From: Hermetia illucens
Taxonomy: Eukaryota; Arthropoda; Insecta; Diptera; Stratiomyidae
Assembly: GCF_905115235.1 (NCBI RefSeq)
Contig: NC_051852.1
Location: 164,318,164 to 164,382,163, forward strand
Reading direction: 5' to 3'
DNA length: 64,000 nucleotides
Numbering within the stretch: position 1 is the first letter of the stretch; the number at the start of each line of letters is the position of its first letter. A program made the translations under genes and the position numbers. This document shows, piece by piece, positions 23,150 to 33,643 of this stretch. The notes under the pieces were generated by a model, which did no database searches, had not been told where the DNA came from, and saw only the letters and a list, made by a program, of their open reading frames with translations.

Positions 23150-23234
23150 AAGGTTTTGTGTGAAACAAAATCTTATTAGAATCGAGACGGTGTCTGTCTG
23201 TCCGTCTGTCTGTCTCTCTGTCTGTCTGTCTGTA
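23150..23234 (+). repeat. Left part of a dispersed repeat with TGTC microsatellite
   Basis: AAGGTTTTGTGTGAAACAAA, an imperfect hairpin, starts the block and recurs at 30709. It leads into a TGTC-type microsatellite (23191-23233). The microsatellite is interrupted by an R1-clade LINE and resumes at about 25993, so this is read as the left part of the repeat that continues to about 27055. Confidence 0.6.
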
Positions 23235-25992
23235 TTTTTTTTTCGGCGTTGGAAGGTGGAAAGGTTCAAAACCTACTGCTGGCTCCTGCCACGCAGTTAT
23301 GTGAGACTTCTACTCACTAAAACCACCTCCTTCTCATTCCACTCTCCCCACGGAACTCCTATCAAGTATTGCGTTGCGGGGCTGGATCAGCTTTTAACTG
23401 CGGCTCATTATGGTTCCCTCCCTTCCCTGTTTTCGTCGTAGCTCTTCCTGCCTAAGCTGTTGGTGAATAGCTTGCAGTTCCCTTACAACCTGGTTCCAGG
23501 CATCCGTTGACTCCAGCATAAACTCTACAATATTTTCGGGTTTTAAACGCCTGTGTGCGACCGCTTCAATTCTTGTTCGGTGCGCGGTGAACCTGAGGCA
23601 ATCAAATATGACATACTCCGCATTCTCAGCCACGTTACCACATCTTGGGCAGCATGGTGATCAAATCGATGTGAATAAGCACGATAACCTCCATGTCCAC
23701 TCAGGAATTGTGTTAACTCGTAGCTTAATTCCCCATGGTTTCGTTCAAACCATCTCCGAATATCCGGAATGATGCGGTATATCCAACGACCAGTTTGGGA
23801 CTCGTCCCATCGCTGTTGCCACCGTTCGATAGATTCCCACCGTGCCAGCTGCCGTCGAAATGCGCTAGACTCTCCAGCTGCATACATTTTGTCGTAGAGT
23901 CGCCGACTTTCTTTCGCCAAAATGTCTATGGGGAGCATGCCTGCTAGTATACATGCTGCTTCTCCTGATGTTGCCCGATATGCACTGCACCCGGAGTGCA
24001 CTTAACCGATACGCAATTCCCAATTTTCGGCAGTTCACTTTGTTATTCAGAGCAGTTGCCCAAACTGCAGCTGCGTAGAGTGGCACGGAGCTGACTACCC
24101 TGGAGAGCAGAAGACGTCGACTTTGTCTTGGCCCACCAATGTTCGGTAGTATCCTCGAGATCGTTGTAGCGATGGAAGACGCTTTAGTTGCGGCGTACTC
24201 AATGCTTCTTTTGAAGTTGAGTCTTCTATCAATAATTACTCCCAAGTATTTAAGCGATGGTTGGGAGTAAATTGTTTTTCACAGTTGTGTTCTTTCTTCT
24301 CTTGCTAATGAGAACTACTTCTGTTTTATGCTCGGCGAGTGAAAGGCCAGAATTTCTCAACCAGGAATTGATCTCCCATATCGCCTCATTTGCATAGATC
24401 TCGACCTCGCCTTGGTGCTTTGCAACCACCGTTATTCCGATATCATCGGCGAAGCCAATAGTTGTCACGTTGTCCGGTAGGCGTAGCGTCAACACTCCAT
24501 CGTACATAACTAACCACAGCAAGGGACCCAGGACAGAACCCTGTGGCACTCCGCAAGTTGTCGGGAATATTTTTAGCCCATCGTCCGAGTCGCAGTAAAG
24601 TCTTCTCCCAAGGAGAAACTCGACCACAATGCGTACAATGTACTTCGGGGCCTGTATCTTGACGAGTGCCCCGATGATTTTTTTCCATTTTGCACTATTG
24701 AACACATTTTTTACGTCGAGGGTTATTACTGCACAGCATTGTCCTTCTTCTATGGCAGCCTGAGCCAAGCCAGTCAGCATGCTGATTGCGTCGACAGTTG
24801 ATTTTGCCTTACGAAATCCGAATTGTTTGTGGGAAAGGCCTCCTTCCTTTTCCGCCACAGCGAGCAGTCTATTATATTACTCGTTCAAATAGTTTGCCAA
24901 TGGTATTGACCAGACATATCGGCCTATATGAGGAGGGGTCACCCAATGGTTTACCTGCCTTCGGAATGAGTATTAGCTTTTGTACCTTCCATTGCTCGGG
25001 GAATTCTCCTTCCCTAAGGCATGCCGTGAAAACTTGGGCAAACATATCTGGTGCTGTCCTGGCGGCTACTTTCAGGGCAATGTTAGGGATTCCATCCTGT
25101 CCTGGAGTCTTTTTTTCAATCAATCTTTTTGCTGCGTCTAGAACCTCCTCAGTTACCACTATCAGAACTTCGTCGGGATCTAAATGTACTGCAGGCAGAC
25201 TTGTACCATTCAGATCCACTGGGAATAGAGTGTTCACTATATTCTGCAACAACTCTGGGCAAGTAATCGGTGGGGAGCGCTCGCCTTTTAGTGATGACAT
25301 CATCGACCTATATGCGCCACCCCCTGGGTCAGAGTCAGCTTCAGTACACATCCGCTTGAAATGTTCGGATTTGCTCTTTGGGATAGCTACTTGCAATTTT
25401 TTCTTCGCATTTTTATATTGCACGTGTAGCTCCTCGAACTCAGGTCGGTTTCTTCTGCGCTGGGAGCGTCTCCTAGCTTTGAGGCACTTTTTCCGGCATT
25501 CCTCAATTTCGGAATTGCACCAAAAATTAGGATTTCGTCTTCGGAAAGTGCTACGTCGAGGCAAAGCGGCATCGCATGCCCGCTGCAATTTTTCCACGAC
25601 CTGTGAAACTTTGTTTTGTGCGCTTCCCGATAGCAATGTATCTTCCAGAAGTATCTCCTTGAACATTTCTGCGTCGAATTTCTTAGTTACCCAGCTCATC
25701 GTTATTCGTTTTAATGGCTTCAAATTACTCCTTTGCGAGGTTTGAAAGATGATAGCCTGATGATCGCTATGTGTGTACTTCTCGCTGACACGCCACTCCA
25801 AGTCTCTGATTAGAGTATCACTGACAAGGTGAGGTCTACCACCGATTGCAATTGTCACCTCCGGAATGTGTTGGATCCCCCAGAGTTGGCAAGTACCACG
25901 TTCAAGCGCGAGAATGTCTCCAGCAATATTCGTCCTCTTGCGTCGGTTTCTCTGCTACCCCATTATTCTGCCCATGCGTTAAAGTCGCCGCT
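23235..25992 (-). mobile_element. R1-clade LINE inserted in a TGTC microsatellite, 5'-truncated
   Basis: Minus strand. The 5' end falls in the endonuclease (GDFNAWA at about 25985), followed by ETDARGRILLETFSRLNVVL, YTHSDHQAIIF, RT motifs TPGQDGIPNIALK, SYRPICLVNTIGKLFERV, HKQFGFRKAKSTVDAI, CGVPQGSVLGPLLW, GFADDIGITVVAK, and the C-terminal zinc region to about 23390. The FADD box is typical of the R1 clade. A run of nine T on the plus strand at 23235-23243 is its poly(A) tail. Both outer flanks are TGTC repeats. The ORF is broken by at least four frameshifts or stops. Confidence 0.85.
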
Positions 25993-27055
25993 TCTGTCTG
26001 TCTGTCTGTCTGTCACACCCGATTTATTCGGAAACGGCTAGACCGATTGTCACGAAAATTGGTGAGAGTATGTAATCTAGTGTTCCCTTTACATGCAGTA
26101 AGTGGCACCATCTTGTGTTACGTTTAAGGGGGGGCTCCCCATACATGTGAATGGAGGGTGCAAATTTTTTTTCATAGAATGTTGCCATCTAGGGTATCAA
26201 ATGAAAGGTCTCAATTAGTACTTTTCGAAACTGGTTCCATATTTGATATTGGGTGAAACATAGGGGAGTGAGGGCTCAAAATATGACCCCCAAAAAGTGT
26301 AACAGGTCTCGTTCTCAGAACCTATCCAACCGAAAAATCTGAAAAAAATCACAGTGGTGCATCCCTACAAAATCTAGGCCTCAAAATATATCCGGTTCCG
26401 ATATCTGCACAAATAAAGTTAATAATAGTATATTTCTACATTTTAGAAATTTACCCGGCAACCCCCCTTATGTTCATCTCAGAAGTACATGCGTAGAATG
26501 GCATGCGTATAGCGAATAATATAATGCACAAGCTAGTCAAGTTTGAAGAAAATCCAACTATTATTAACAAAGTTATAGGGGGTAAAACTTTACCATTTTT
26601 TGTGAATTTCAAGCACTATTCATCACATATCAATTCGTCAATACCACAACGAAATGAGTTCTTATGAATGGGATCCCAAAGAATTATTTTGTTTTAGTTT
26701 TTTATCAATTGTGTATGTAGTTATATAGTATATGCGTGCTAATGAACTTTGCGGGTAGTGCCTATAGACATAAGAAGTAAATCGGAAATATGGGTACGAT
26801 CAATTTATTATATATACGTGCATATATGTGTACGGTATTCGGAAATAGGCAGTTTGTTTGTTTAGGGTGAGCGTAATATCTACAGCTGTAATATGTACGT
26901 ATGTCTCGTAGTTTGGAAAAATATGAAGGAATATGTTGGGTTTGTATCTATATACGGATAGAAAAATGTGCCTTGAAATTTCTTACATAAGATGAACACA
27001 AAACCTTTATACCCGAAGTGCGAGGTTCCGGTATTCCGACTTGTTATTCCTAATA
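25993..27055 (+). repeat. Right part of a dispersed repeat (post-microsatellite body)
   Basis: The TGTC microsatellite (25993-26014) runs into a body without coding potential starting CACACCCGATTTATTCGG and including AGACCGATTGTCACGAAAA. It ends in GCGAGGTTCCGGTATTCC near 27035. The block has the look of a non-autonomous dispersed element; no inverted repeats or CTRR-type end were seen, so the class is open. Confidence 0.5.
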
Positions 27056-27347
27056 CTGGACGGAACCAAAAGGAAAAAGTAAATAGTTGGTAGTAGATAT
27101 TTCAAATGGCGGCTGAAAAAGGTTTAGATCTACTGATAGAGCCGAAAATGATAAGAACTTATATACAAATATTAGGTTGGGGAAAGAGTAATGTCGTATT
27201 TTGTCAATAGATGGCGACACTTAAACATATTTTGTGTTGTACTTATCGCTTCAGTTCATACTATACGGCGATTTGAAGACGACGATCTAGGCTACAGGTG
27301 TCTTTTTGACAGTTTTATGGTCGTACGTTTCAGTCTCAAGTTATAGC

Positions 27348-28640
27348 GCGTCAAAGGTGGAGTCCACCAAGGAAGGAATTCGTCATATACATTTTTACTA
27401 CCTGAGAGGTAAAAATGCAACGAAGGCGGCCAAAAACATTTGTGAAGTTTATGGGTCCAAGATTACGGCGGTCTGCACGGGGCACTGGCCCATAGGGGAC
27501 CATGCCGCTAGGCTCGGCATATCCTACAACTCGCATTGCCGAAGCTGCGGAGAAGGAAGGGAAACCCTCATGCACTTTCTCTGCGATTGCCCAGCTCTGG
27601 CTAGAGTCAGGCTGCGGACACCGGGTAAACCATTCTTTGGGGACCTCAGAGAGATTTCTAGCTGCAGGGTTGGAGAGCTACTTTCCTTCGTGAATGCTAC
27701 GGGCTGGCTCTGAAGATCCGAGCCGGCTGGACTCTGCCTTCCTGCTCCCATAACAACAGTCACGGTCTTAGGAGTTTGTGGCATCAAAACGGCGCACCAA
27801 AGCGCTAATTGGGCTCCTCGGAGCGACCACTGATACCTACCTACCTACCCATGGGTCCGATACTGTAACGATTCGCACAGCACAGCGTTGGTTCGATCGA
27901 TTTCGTTCTGGTGTAGTGGATGTCGAAGATACACCCCGTACTGGTAGGCCAATCGTCGTAGAAACCGATAAAATCGTCGAAATCATCCAAGTAGACCGGC
28001 ATGTGAGGATTCACTCGATTGGCCAGGAACTGGGTAAGGACCATGAAACCATTTGGAACCATTTGCAGAAGACTGGATTCCAAAAAAAGCTGGATGTTTG
28101 GGTGCCACACGAGTTGACGGAATAAAATCTCTTGGACCGAATCAACGCCTGCGATGCACTGCTGAAACGGAACGAATTCGACCCATTTTTGAAGCGGATG
28201 GTGACTGGTGATGAAAAGTGAATCACGGACGAGAATCTCAAGCGAAAAAGATCGTGGTCGAAGCGCAGCGAGCCGACCCAAACCATCGCCAAGCCCGGAT
28301 TGAGGGCCAGGAAGGTTTTGCTGTGCGTTTGGTGGGATTGGAAGGGAGTCATCCACTATGAGCTGCTCAACTATGGCCAGACCCTCAATTTGGTGCTCTA
28401 CTGTGAACAACTCGACCGTTTGAAGCAAGCGATTGACCAGAATCGCCCCGGATTGGTCAATAGGAATGGTGTTCTGTTTCACCAAAATAACGCTCGACCT
28501 CACACATCTTTGATGACCCGCCAGAAGCTACGGGAGCTCGGATGGGATGTCTTATCGCCCCCACCGTATAGTCCGGACCTGACACCAAGTGATTACCATT
28601 TCTTCCCTTGCCTTCTAAATGGCAACAATTTAAAATTCGA
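27348..28640 (+). pseudogene. Broken mariner transposase
   Basis: The N-terminal HTH (TKEGIRHIHFYYLRGKNATK) is split from the second HTH (TAQRWFDRFRSGVVDVEDTP, RIHSIGQELGKDHETIWNHL) by a 392 bp LINE insertion at 27459-27850. Further on come VTGDEK (first Asp), HQNNARPHTS where the second catalytic Asp of HQDN is Asn, and YSPDLTPSDYHFF with the third Asp. In-frame stops occur after HELTE (about 28123) and after GDEK (about 28220), and the C-terminus is deleted after SDYHFFPCL. The protein cannot be active. Confidence 0.9.
27459..27850 (+). mobile_element. 5'-truncated Loa-type LINE inside the mariner
   Basis: A 392 bp piece of the TACC-tailed LINE family: Cys/His C-terminus (SHCRSCGEGRETLMHFLCDC), 3' UTR and TACC repeats. 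It is flanked by the 8 bp direct repeat ATGGGTCC (27451-27458 and 27851-27858), the target duplication made within the mariner transposase gene. The LINE is therefore younger than the mariner copy. Confidence 0.9.
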
Positions 28641-28719
28641 TCACAAATACGACATTACTTTTTCCCCAACCCAATATTTGCAATTCATAGAACACTATCG
28701 GCAAAAAGAACCATAATAG

Positions 28720-29150
28720 AACGAAAATATTTCATACAAAGCGCTGCTAAGGTCATTGTGTTTTTTCCAACTGCATGACACAGTCAATAGCACCCACGAT
28801 AACAACGCAGCAAAAACGAACTATCAACCACTAACCGTCACACGACCGGATACCCATCGCACTGTGGGCACTTCTCTGAAATTTATCTTCCACCTGTCAC
28901 TGGCAGGAGCGAGCAAAAAATTATAGCAAAACTTCAAAGTCGAGTGATCTCTAGTGGCACCACCGGCCGACCCGGCCCTTTCCCCGCCTCTAGATAACCG
29001 TATCGCTCCCCGCCCACCCTCCCGACATCTAAATAGATTCACTACCGTCAACCCCGTCGGAAACAAATCAGATGTCAAAACAAACTTCGGCATGATTGTA
29101 AATTTTCTGCGCTTTTCCACAAATAGTCAAAGAAATTGTTTTCTCGAGTT
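28720..29150 (+). other. Upstream region of the PRADC1-like gene
   Basis: C/A-rich sequence without repeats or open frames of note. It must contain the promoter and 5' UTR of the gene starting at 29151; no TATA box stands out. Confidence 0.4.
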
Positions 29151-29961
29151 ATGTTTCGAAGCCAGTGCATGACAGCCGGAATTCTCTTCATAATCCTCAC
29201 ATTTTGTTTTGGCCGGTGGAGTTGCATCAACGGTGAAGGTGAGTCAAAACGGGAACGTAATCAATCAGGAATTCACGTCCAATTGATTGTCTTATCAAAG
29301 AACACGTAGCGGTTTTGTTCAATGCGAATTACCTCTAATCCTTCCTCTGCAGTGAACGATATCTTTGCTTACGAAGTCTACACGCAAGACATTATCGGAG
29401 GCGATGTCTTCTTCGAGATTATCGACCCCGTCGAGCTCGAGTACACGTACCGCCTGCGACCGGCAAAAGACTTCGGGACGCCCTTCAATGCCTCATTTAG
29501 GGTGGAGAATGTGGCACTTGTGCCCGCCGAGCCGGCCGATGCCTGTACTGCATTGAAAAACGCTTACGACACAAGGGGGAATGTGGTTCTAATCGAACGA
29601 GGGTAAGTTGACAAGGACACTAATGACTCCGAGAATTCGCTAATTTCCCTTGAAATCTGCTTCCAGCGAATGCTCGTTCCTGACCAAGACGATCAATGCG
29701 GAAATGGCGGGTGCGCGAGCGGCAATCATCACCGAATCGAACGTCGAGTCCACTGAGTACGACTATTACATCGAAATGGTCCATGACAACAGCGACCGGG
29801 ACGCCAACATCCCGGCCGGCTTCCTCCTGGGTAAAAACAGTCGCGTGATTCGCAGCACGCTCCAGAAACTCAACAGGAAGTATGCAGTGATCAATCTGCC
29901 AGTGAACCTAACGTTCACGCCGCCTCACCTGATCAACCACCCGCCCTGGTTGGGATGGTAG
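29151..29961 (+). CDS. PRADC1-like protein (secreted, protease-associated domain)
   Basis: Ortholog-like to vertebrate PRADC1, a secreted glycoprotein of the endomembrane system with no catalytic activity of its own; its substrate is unknown. Three exons: 29151-29238, 29353-29602, 29667-29961 (633 nt, 210 aa), joined by GTGAGT/CAG and GTAAGT/CAG introns of 114 and 64 nt. Residues 1 to about 28 are a signal peptide (FIILTFCFGRWSC core). The rest is a protease-associated fold with the family motifs RPAKDFG, LVPAEPADAC, NVVLIERGECSFLTKT, GARAAIIT, YIEMVHD, IPAGFLLGK and the C-terminal PPW plus aromatic end. Two N-glycosylation sequons (FNAS, VNLT) are present. The start was chosen because it alone gives a signal peptide in frame with exon 2. 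Intact. Confidence 0.9.
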
Positions 29962-30700
29962 ACGACACTTCCAAGCGAATTTAAATGAATTTAAAAATCC
30001 TTGATTAACTCGAGCGAGCGAAAGGTGTTTAGTTTGTAAAAGACGAAATTCCAGTTAATTTTTTTAGTTCCTAAAAGCAGTCGCGTAGAAAGCCTTGTAA
30101 ATTTGCCCCAAAATTAGAGCTAATCAATTGCCACCTTATCTTTTCTGTCCTTATCATGTATCGACGCGTTTACCTTGAAGTTTACAGTTTTAAATTGTCT
30201 AACATTTGTAGATATTTAGTTTTCTAACTTTTCTAATTTTTCCAATGAACCTGTTTATCTTAAGCGTGAAAATTATTCAGACCTCTCCACACCAATCATA
30301 CGATTTCCATCTAAGAACGCGATTATCGCAGGAAACTCGGATGATTCAAAATGCCTTGAATAAGATATTAAACAAGAACTCGTCTTCTGTTAACTGTTCG
30401 AAGCCATTTTTCCCATTGGAAACCGCTAGTCATTGAAATGCGATTCGGCACTCGTTGTTCACATGATATTTAACCCAATTGCATCGTTGTATGAATTACT
30501 CGAACCGATACTGAAATTCGCATTAAAAACTAAACTTTGTAGATTAGTATTGACCATTTACAGATGCTAATGTTAAATTTAACAAAATGAAAAAATTGTG
30601 ATAGAAATAAATTATTTTAAAAAGATAAATATTCATGGGATATTATGGAAAGCAATAAACATTTTTGTAAATCACTGCATTTGCCTCTAATTCATTTCCT
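29962..30700 (+). other. 3' UTR and downstream of the PRADC1-like gene
   Basis: A/T-rich sequence with two candidate poly(A) signals, AATAAA at 30606-30611 and 30654-30659, about 650-700 bp after the stop codon. No other gene or repeat is apparent. Confidence 0.5.
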
Positions 30701-30708
30701 TTCTTTCA

Positions 30709-31320
30709 AGGTTTTGTGTGAAACAAAACGCTCCTAGTCCTGTGAGTTGGGGCTTAAAAATGCACTTCCCTGTTTGTCGTAAGAGGCGACTAAAAGGGTA
30801 GAAATTTATGCACCAGCAACCAGCAGATTTTGAAACTTTATTGCTACTGAAACGTCAACAACGCCTTGAATATAGACTCACCTCACGGCTACGACCTCTG
30901 GCTACCGAAAACGGACTATGCTTGGTTTCTGAAATGTGCACACGCTCCTCGACAACCGTAACAAGGGTTTTCAGAATGATCACTTTCTGCAACGTGAACA
31001 GGAATTCCAACGATATAAGCTGCACAATCTGGTCCTAAGCGAAGTAAGATGGTGGGACTCTGGAGAATATTCCTCTCTCTATTGCGGCAATGTAATTTTG
31101 CACTCTGGAAACCCAAGTGGTAGCTGTCGCGAATCCGATGTCGAGTTGTTTCTGCACCAACGGAGACTTCCGATATAGTGGAGAAGAATGTTTTCTACGA
31201 GCAATTACACACTGGGCAGGGCAGGCTTGCTAAAGATGACATTGTGATCGTGATGGGCGATGTGAATGCCAAGGCAATCTCTGACGACACTTTGCTCGGA
31301 CATACGAGTCATTGGCCAGA
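30709..31320 (+). mobile_element. RTE-clade LINE, 5' endonuclease fragment
   Basis: Begins with AAGGTTTTGTGTGAAACAAA, a sequence also found at 23150. From about 30930 the plus strand encodes, in broken frames, the start of an apurinic endonuclease: MHTLLDNRNKG, HNLVLSEVRWWDSGEYSS, VILHSGNPSG and, near 31230, DDIVIVMGDVNAKAISDD. These are the N-terminal landmarks of RTE-type LINEs. The copy stops in the endonuclease and joins an R1 fragment at about 31330. Confidence 0.7.
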
Positions 31321-31329
31321 ATAAATGCA

Positions 31330-31515
31330 CCTGGTTACTTGGCTAAATTTATCGAGAGTTACCTGTCGGACAGAGCTCTCTGGTACAGGACGGACAACGG
31401 GCCTAATGTAACATCATCAAAGCGAGGTATCACAATGTTCGGTATTGGGCCCTCTGCTCTGAAACGTGATGTATAACGGGGTGCTCTTGCTTCCCGTTGC
31501 AAAGGAGGCGTGTGA
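31330..31515 (+). mobile_element. R1-clade LINE fragment (reverse transcriptase middle)
   Basis: Encodes FIESYLSDRALWYRTD and then a broken version of the GSVLGPLLWNVMYNGVLLLP stretch, the RT region just before the FADD box; compare 35350-35500. Ends at a GACAGACAGAC run (about 31518). Confidence 0.7.
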
Positions 31516-31708
31516 CGGACAGACAGACCTGTGCGGAGTTGTCAAATCTCCCATCAGGCGCGTCCCTTCGTGCGGATAAGGGAATGCTCGGCGGATGCGT
31601 AGGAATATGTACATATACGCATTTGGAGGTGTGCGTGTATGAGCATGCTTATGCGCAGGCCGGGTAGGTGGGAAGTAAACGCCCGCCCGTGGATAAAAAT
31701 TGGCTATA

Positions 31709-31994
31709 GGAAGGATAGCTCAGTGGTTAGAGCGCAAGGCTGTCGTACGGAAGATCGCGGTTCAAATCTCGCTGGTGGCAGTGGGATTTGTATCGTGATT
31801 TGACGTCGGACACCAGTCGACTCAGCTGTGAATGAGTACCTGAGTCAAATCAGGGTAATAATCTCGGGCGAGCGCAATGCTGACCACATTGCCTCCTAGT
31901 GTACCGTTACGGTCTTGAATGAAGTGCTCTAACACACTTCGGCCCTGATCCAACATGGATTGTTGCGCCAACGATTATTATTATTATTATTATA
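31709..31994 (+). mobile_element. tRNA-derived SINE with ATT tail
   Basis: The first 70 bp resemble a tRNA: A box TAGCTCAGTGG (31716-31726) and B box GGTTCAAATCTC (31759-31770) at the usual distance. A tRNA-unrelated body follows, ending TTGCGCCAACG and an (ATT)n tail of about 20 bp. Length is 286 bp. The internal promoter looks good, so it could be transcribed by RNA polymerase III. The LINE supplying its enzyme is not identified; I/Loa-type LINEs, which use TAA-type tails, are the obvious candidates. Confidence 0.85.
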
Positions 31995-32022
31995 GGACGG
32001 ATACCCAGAAATAAAATCAAAC

Positions 32023-33643
32023 ATGGAGGAACAGAAGGAGAATAAAGTTACGGTGCAGGGCTTCGGAAACCCAGTACCGGCGGCTTTTGGGAGTGGGCAA
32101 GCAGGCTCCCGGCCGTCGATATCCCTCGACTGCAGTGCCTCGGTGGTGGATTACTTGGCCACCGTTGCATCAAATACTACAAGTAGCCTGGAGAAAGAGG
32201 CATTTAAAAGGAGTACATCACTCCCGAGAACGCCTGTTCAAAACCCAAGAAAAGATGGGGCACAAACTGGTCAGTTATTAGCCCATAGCGGGGTAACTAC
32301 ACCTGGTCGAAACATGTCGCAGGACTTAGTGGTTGATCCATTTAAGAGAAGCTCGACGATAGTGCGATCTCCTCCGAAATCAACCTTGATGAAAGAAGGA
32401 AATCAGGGAAGCTCTCGGAAGGCTAATAAGTACGTAAGCGCCCAATGTGAAAACCAAGCGGAGGAGCTATGTCAGAGTCCGGAAGAATCATCGTTCGCCC
32501 TACTCGGAGATAAAATAGTAGTTGTCTGAATTTATTAAGGACAAACACAACGTGCACCAGGCCATCAAAAACATGGTCCGTACCATACGGGTACTATACA
32601 ATGGTGCCAAGGAAGAAAAAAAACGCCTCGAAGAAATCAAGCGTCACCCAGGCAACACAAGTGACACCCCCTCAAAATCCAAAAGGCGGTAAACTTGAGA
32701 AGAGAAGTAAAGAGTGCGCGAACGATTCTTTCGGATCCTCACAGGACGCGAAAAGGCAAAAAGGCCTCTCACCGGCAAAAGGCAAGGGAAACAAAGTTAC
32801 CAACACCGGGGAAACTGCGGCGCCGGCTCCAATTGACCCAAGGGAGACAAAGCCTTCAAAAGGGACCAAGGAAGCATGGACCAAGGTTGGCGGAAGGAAA
32901 AATACGACGCAGAAAAGAAGATTACGGCCCGAATTAATCATCATCTCCAAAAAGGGGATATGACTTACGCCGATATCCTTAGGAAGGTCAAATCCGATCC
33001 TGAGCTGATGGACCTTGGAGAAAACGTCAGCCGAATCAGACGCTCCCAGAAAGGAGACTTGATGCTCGAGCTGAAGAAGTCTCCGGGCAAAACGGTGGAA
33101 AATTTCCTCGGCAAGGTGGAGAAGTCCTTAGGAGAAGAAGCTCAAGTACGGGTCAGAAAGCAGGAGCTTGTCATAGAATGTAAGGACATTGACGAAGTCA
33201 CGACCAAGGAGGATATCCGTGACGCCTTAGAAAAGCAGTTCGGACCACTTGGCTTGCAAGATTCCACAATCAGGGGCCTGAGGAAGGCATACGGAGGCAC
33301 GCAAACGGCAACCATAAGCTTACCAACTGAAGCAGCGTTCAAACTGCTGGCAGCTGGGAAAGTAAAAATAGGTTGGGTCGTTTGCCGACTCAGGGAGCAG
33401 GTATCCCTTAAGCGCTGCTTTAGATGCCTGGAATTCGGCCACATAGCGGCGAAATGCACCGGTGACTGTGACAGGTCAAAATGTTGCAGAAAATGTGGGA
33501 GAGAAGGCCATATGTTCAGGGAATGCAAGGCTGAGCCTGAATGCATGCTCTGCAAGGAAAAAAAGGGCGTCGACTGTCGGCACGTTGCAGGCAGCAGCAG
33601 ATGCCCAGTGTTCAGGCGAGCCTTGAATGCAGTAAAAAAATGA
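32023..33643 (+). pseudogene. R1-clade LINE ORF1 (gag-like, zinc knuckles)
   Basis: Nucleic-acid-binding ORF1 protein. The N-terminal third (MEEQKENKVTVQGFGN onward) is Ser/Thr-rich and disordered. A coiled-coil-like charged part follows (KDKHNVHQAIKNMV, then EEKKRLEEIKR) and a C-terminal domain with CFRCLEFGHIAAKC, CCRKCGREGHMFREC and CMLCKEKK, the three CCHC knuckles typical of R1-clade ORF1. The reading frame changes near 32524, near the A-run at 32618 and near 32880, so at least three indels break it. The final stop TGA (33641-33643) overlaps the ORF2 start. Confidence 0.85.

Larger units (their letters stand above)
27172..28674 (+). mobile_element. Mariner (irritans-like) interrupted by a LINE fragment
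   Basis: TA duplications flank the element (27170-27171, 28675-28676). The inverted repeats of about 28 bp share GGTTGGGGAAA and AGTAATGTCGTATTT. Without the inserted LINE the mariner is about 1.1 kb, so it also lacks part of its 3' coding region. Confidence 0.9.

Noticed and set aside
23160-23441. A protein rich in VCLSVCLSV repeats
   Set aside because: It is translation of the TGTC microsatellite and of the LINE tail.
24786-25745. A 319-codon plus-strand protein gene
   Set aside because: It lies opposite the well-supported minus-strand R1 LINE ORF2 and its sequence is the antisense shadow of RT coding DNA.
25993-27055. Helitron
   Set aside because: No TC start with CTRR end plus terminal hairpin could be demonstrated; kept as an unclassified repeat.
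31709-31780. A stand-alone tRNA gene
   Set aside because: A and B boxes are good, but a tRNA-unrelated body and an ATT tail follow without a terminator, which fits a tRNA-derived SINE.
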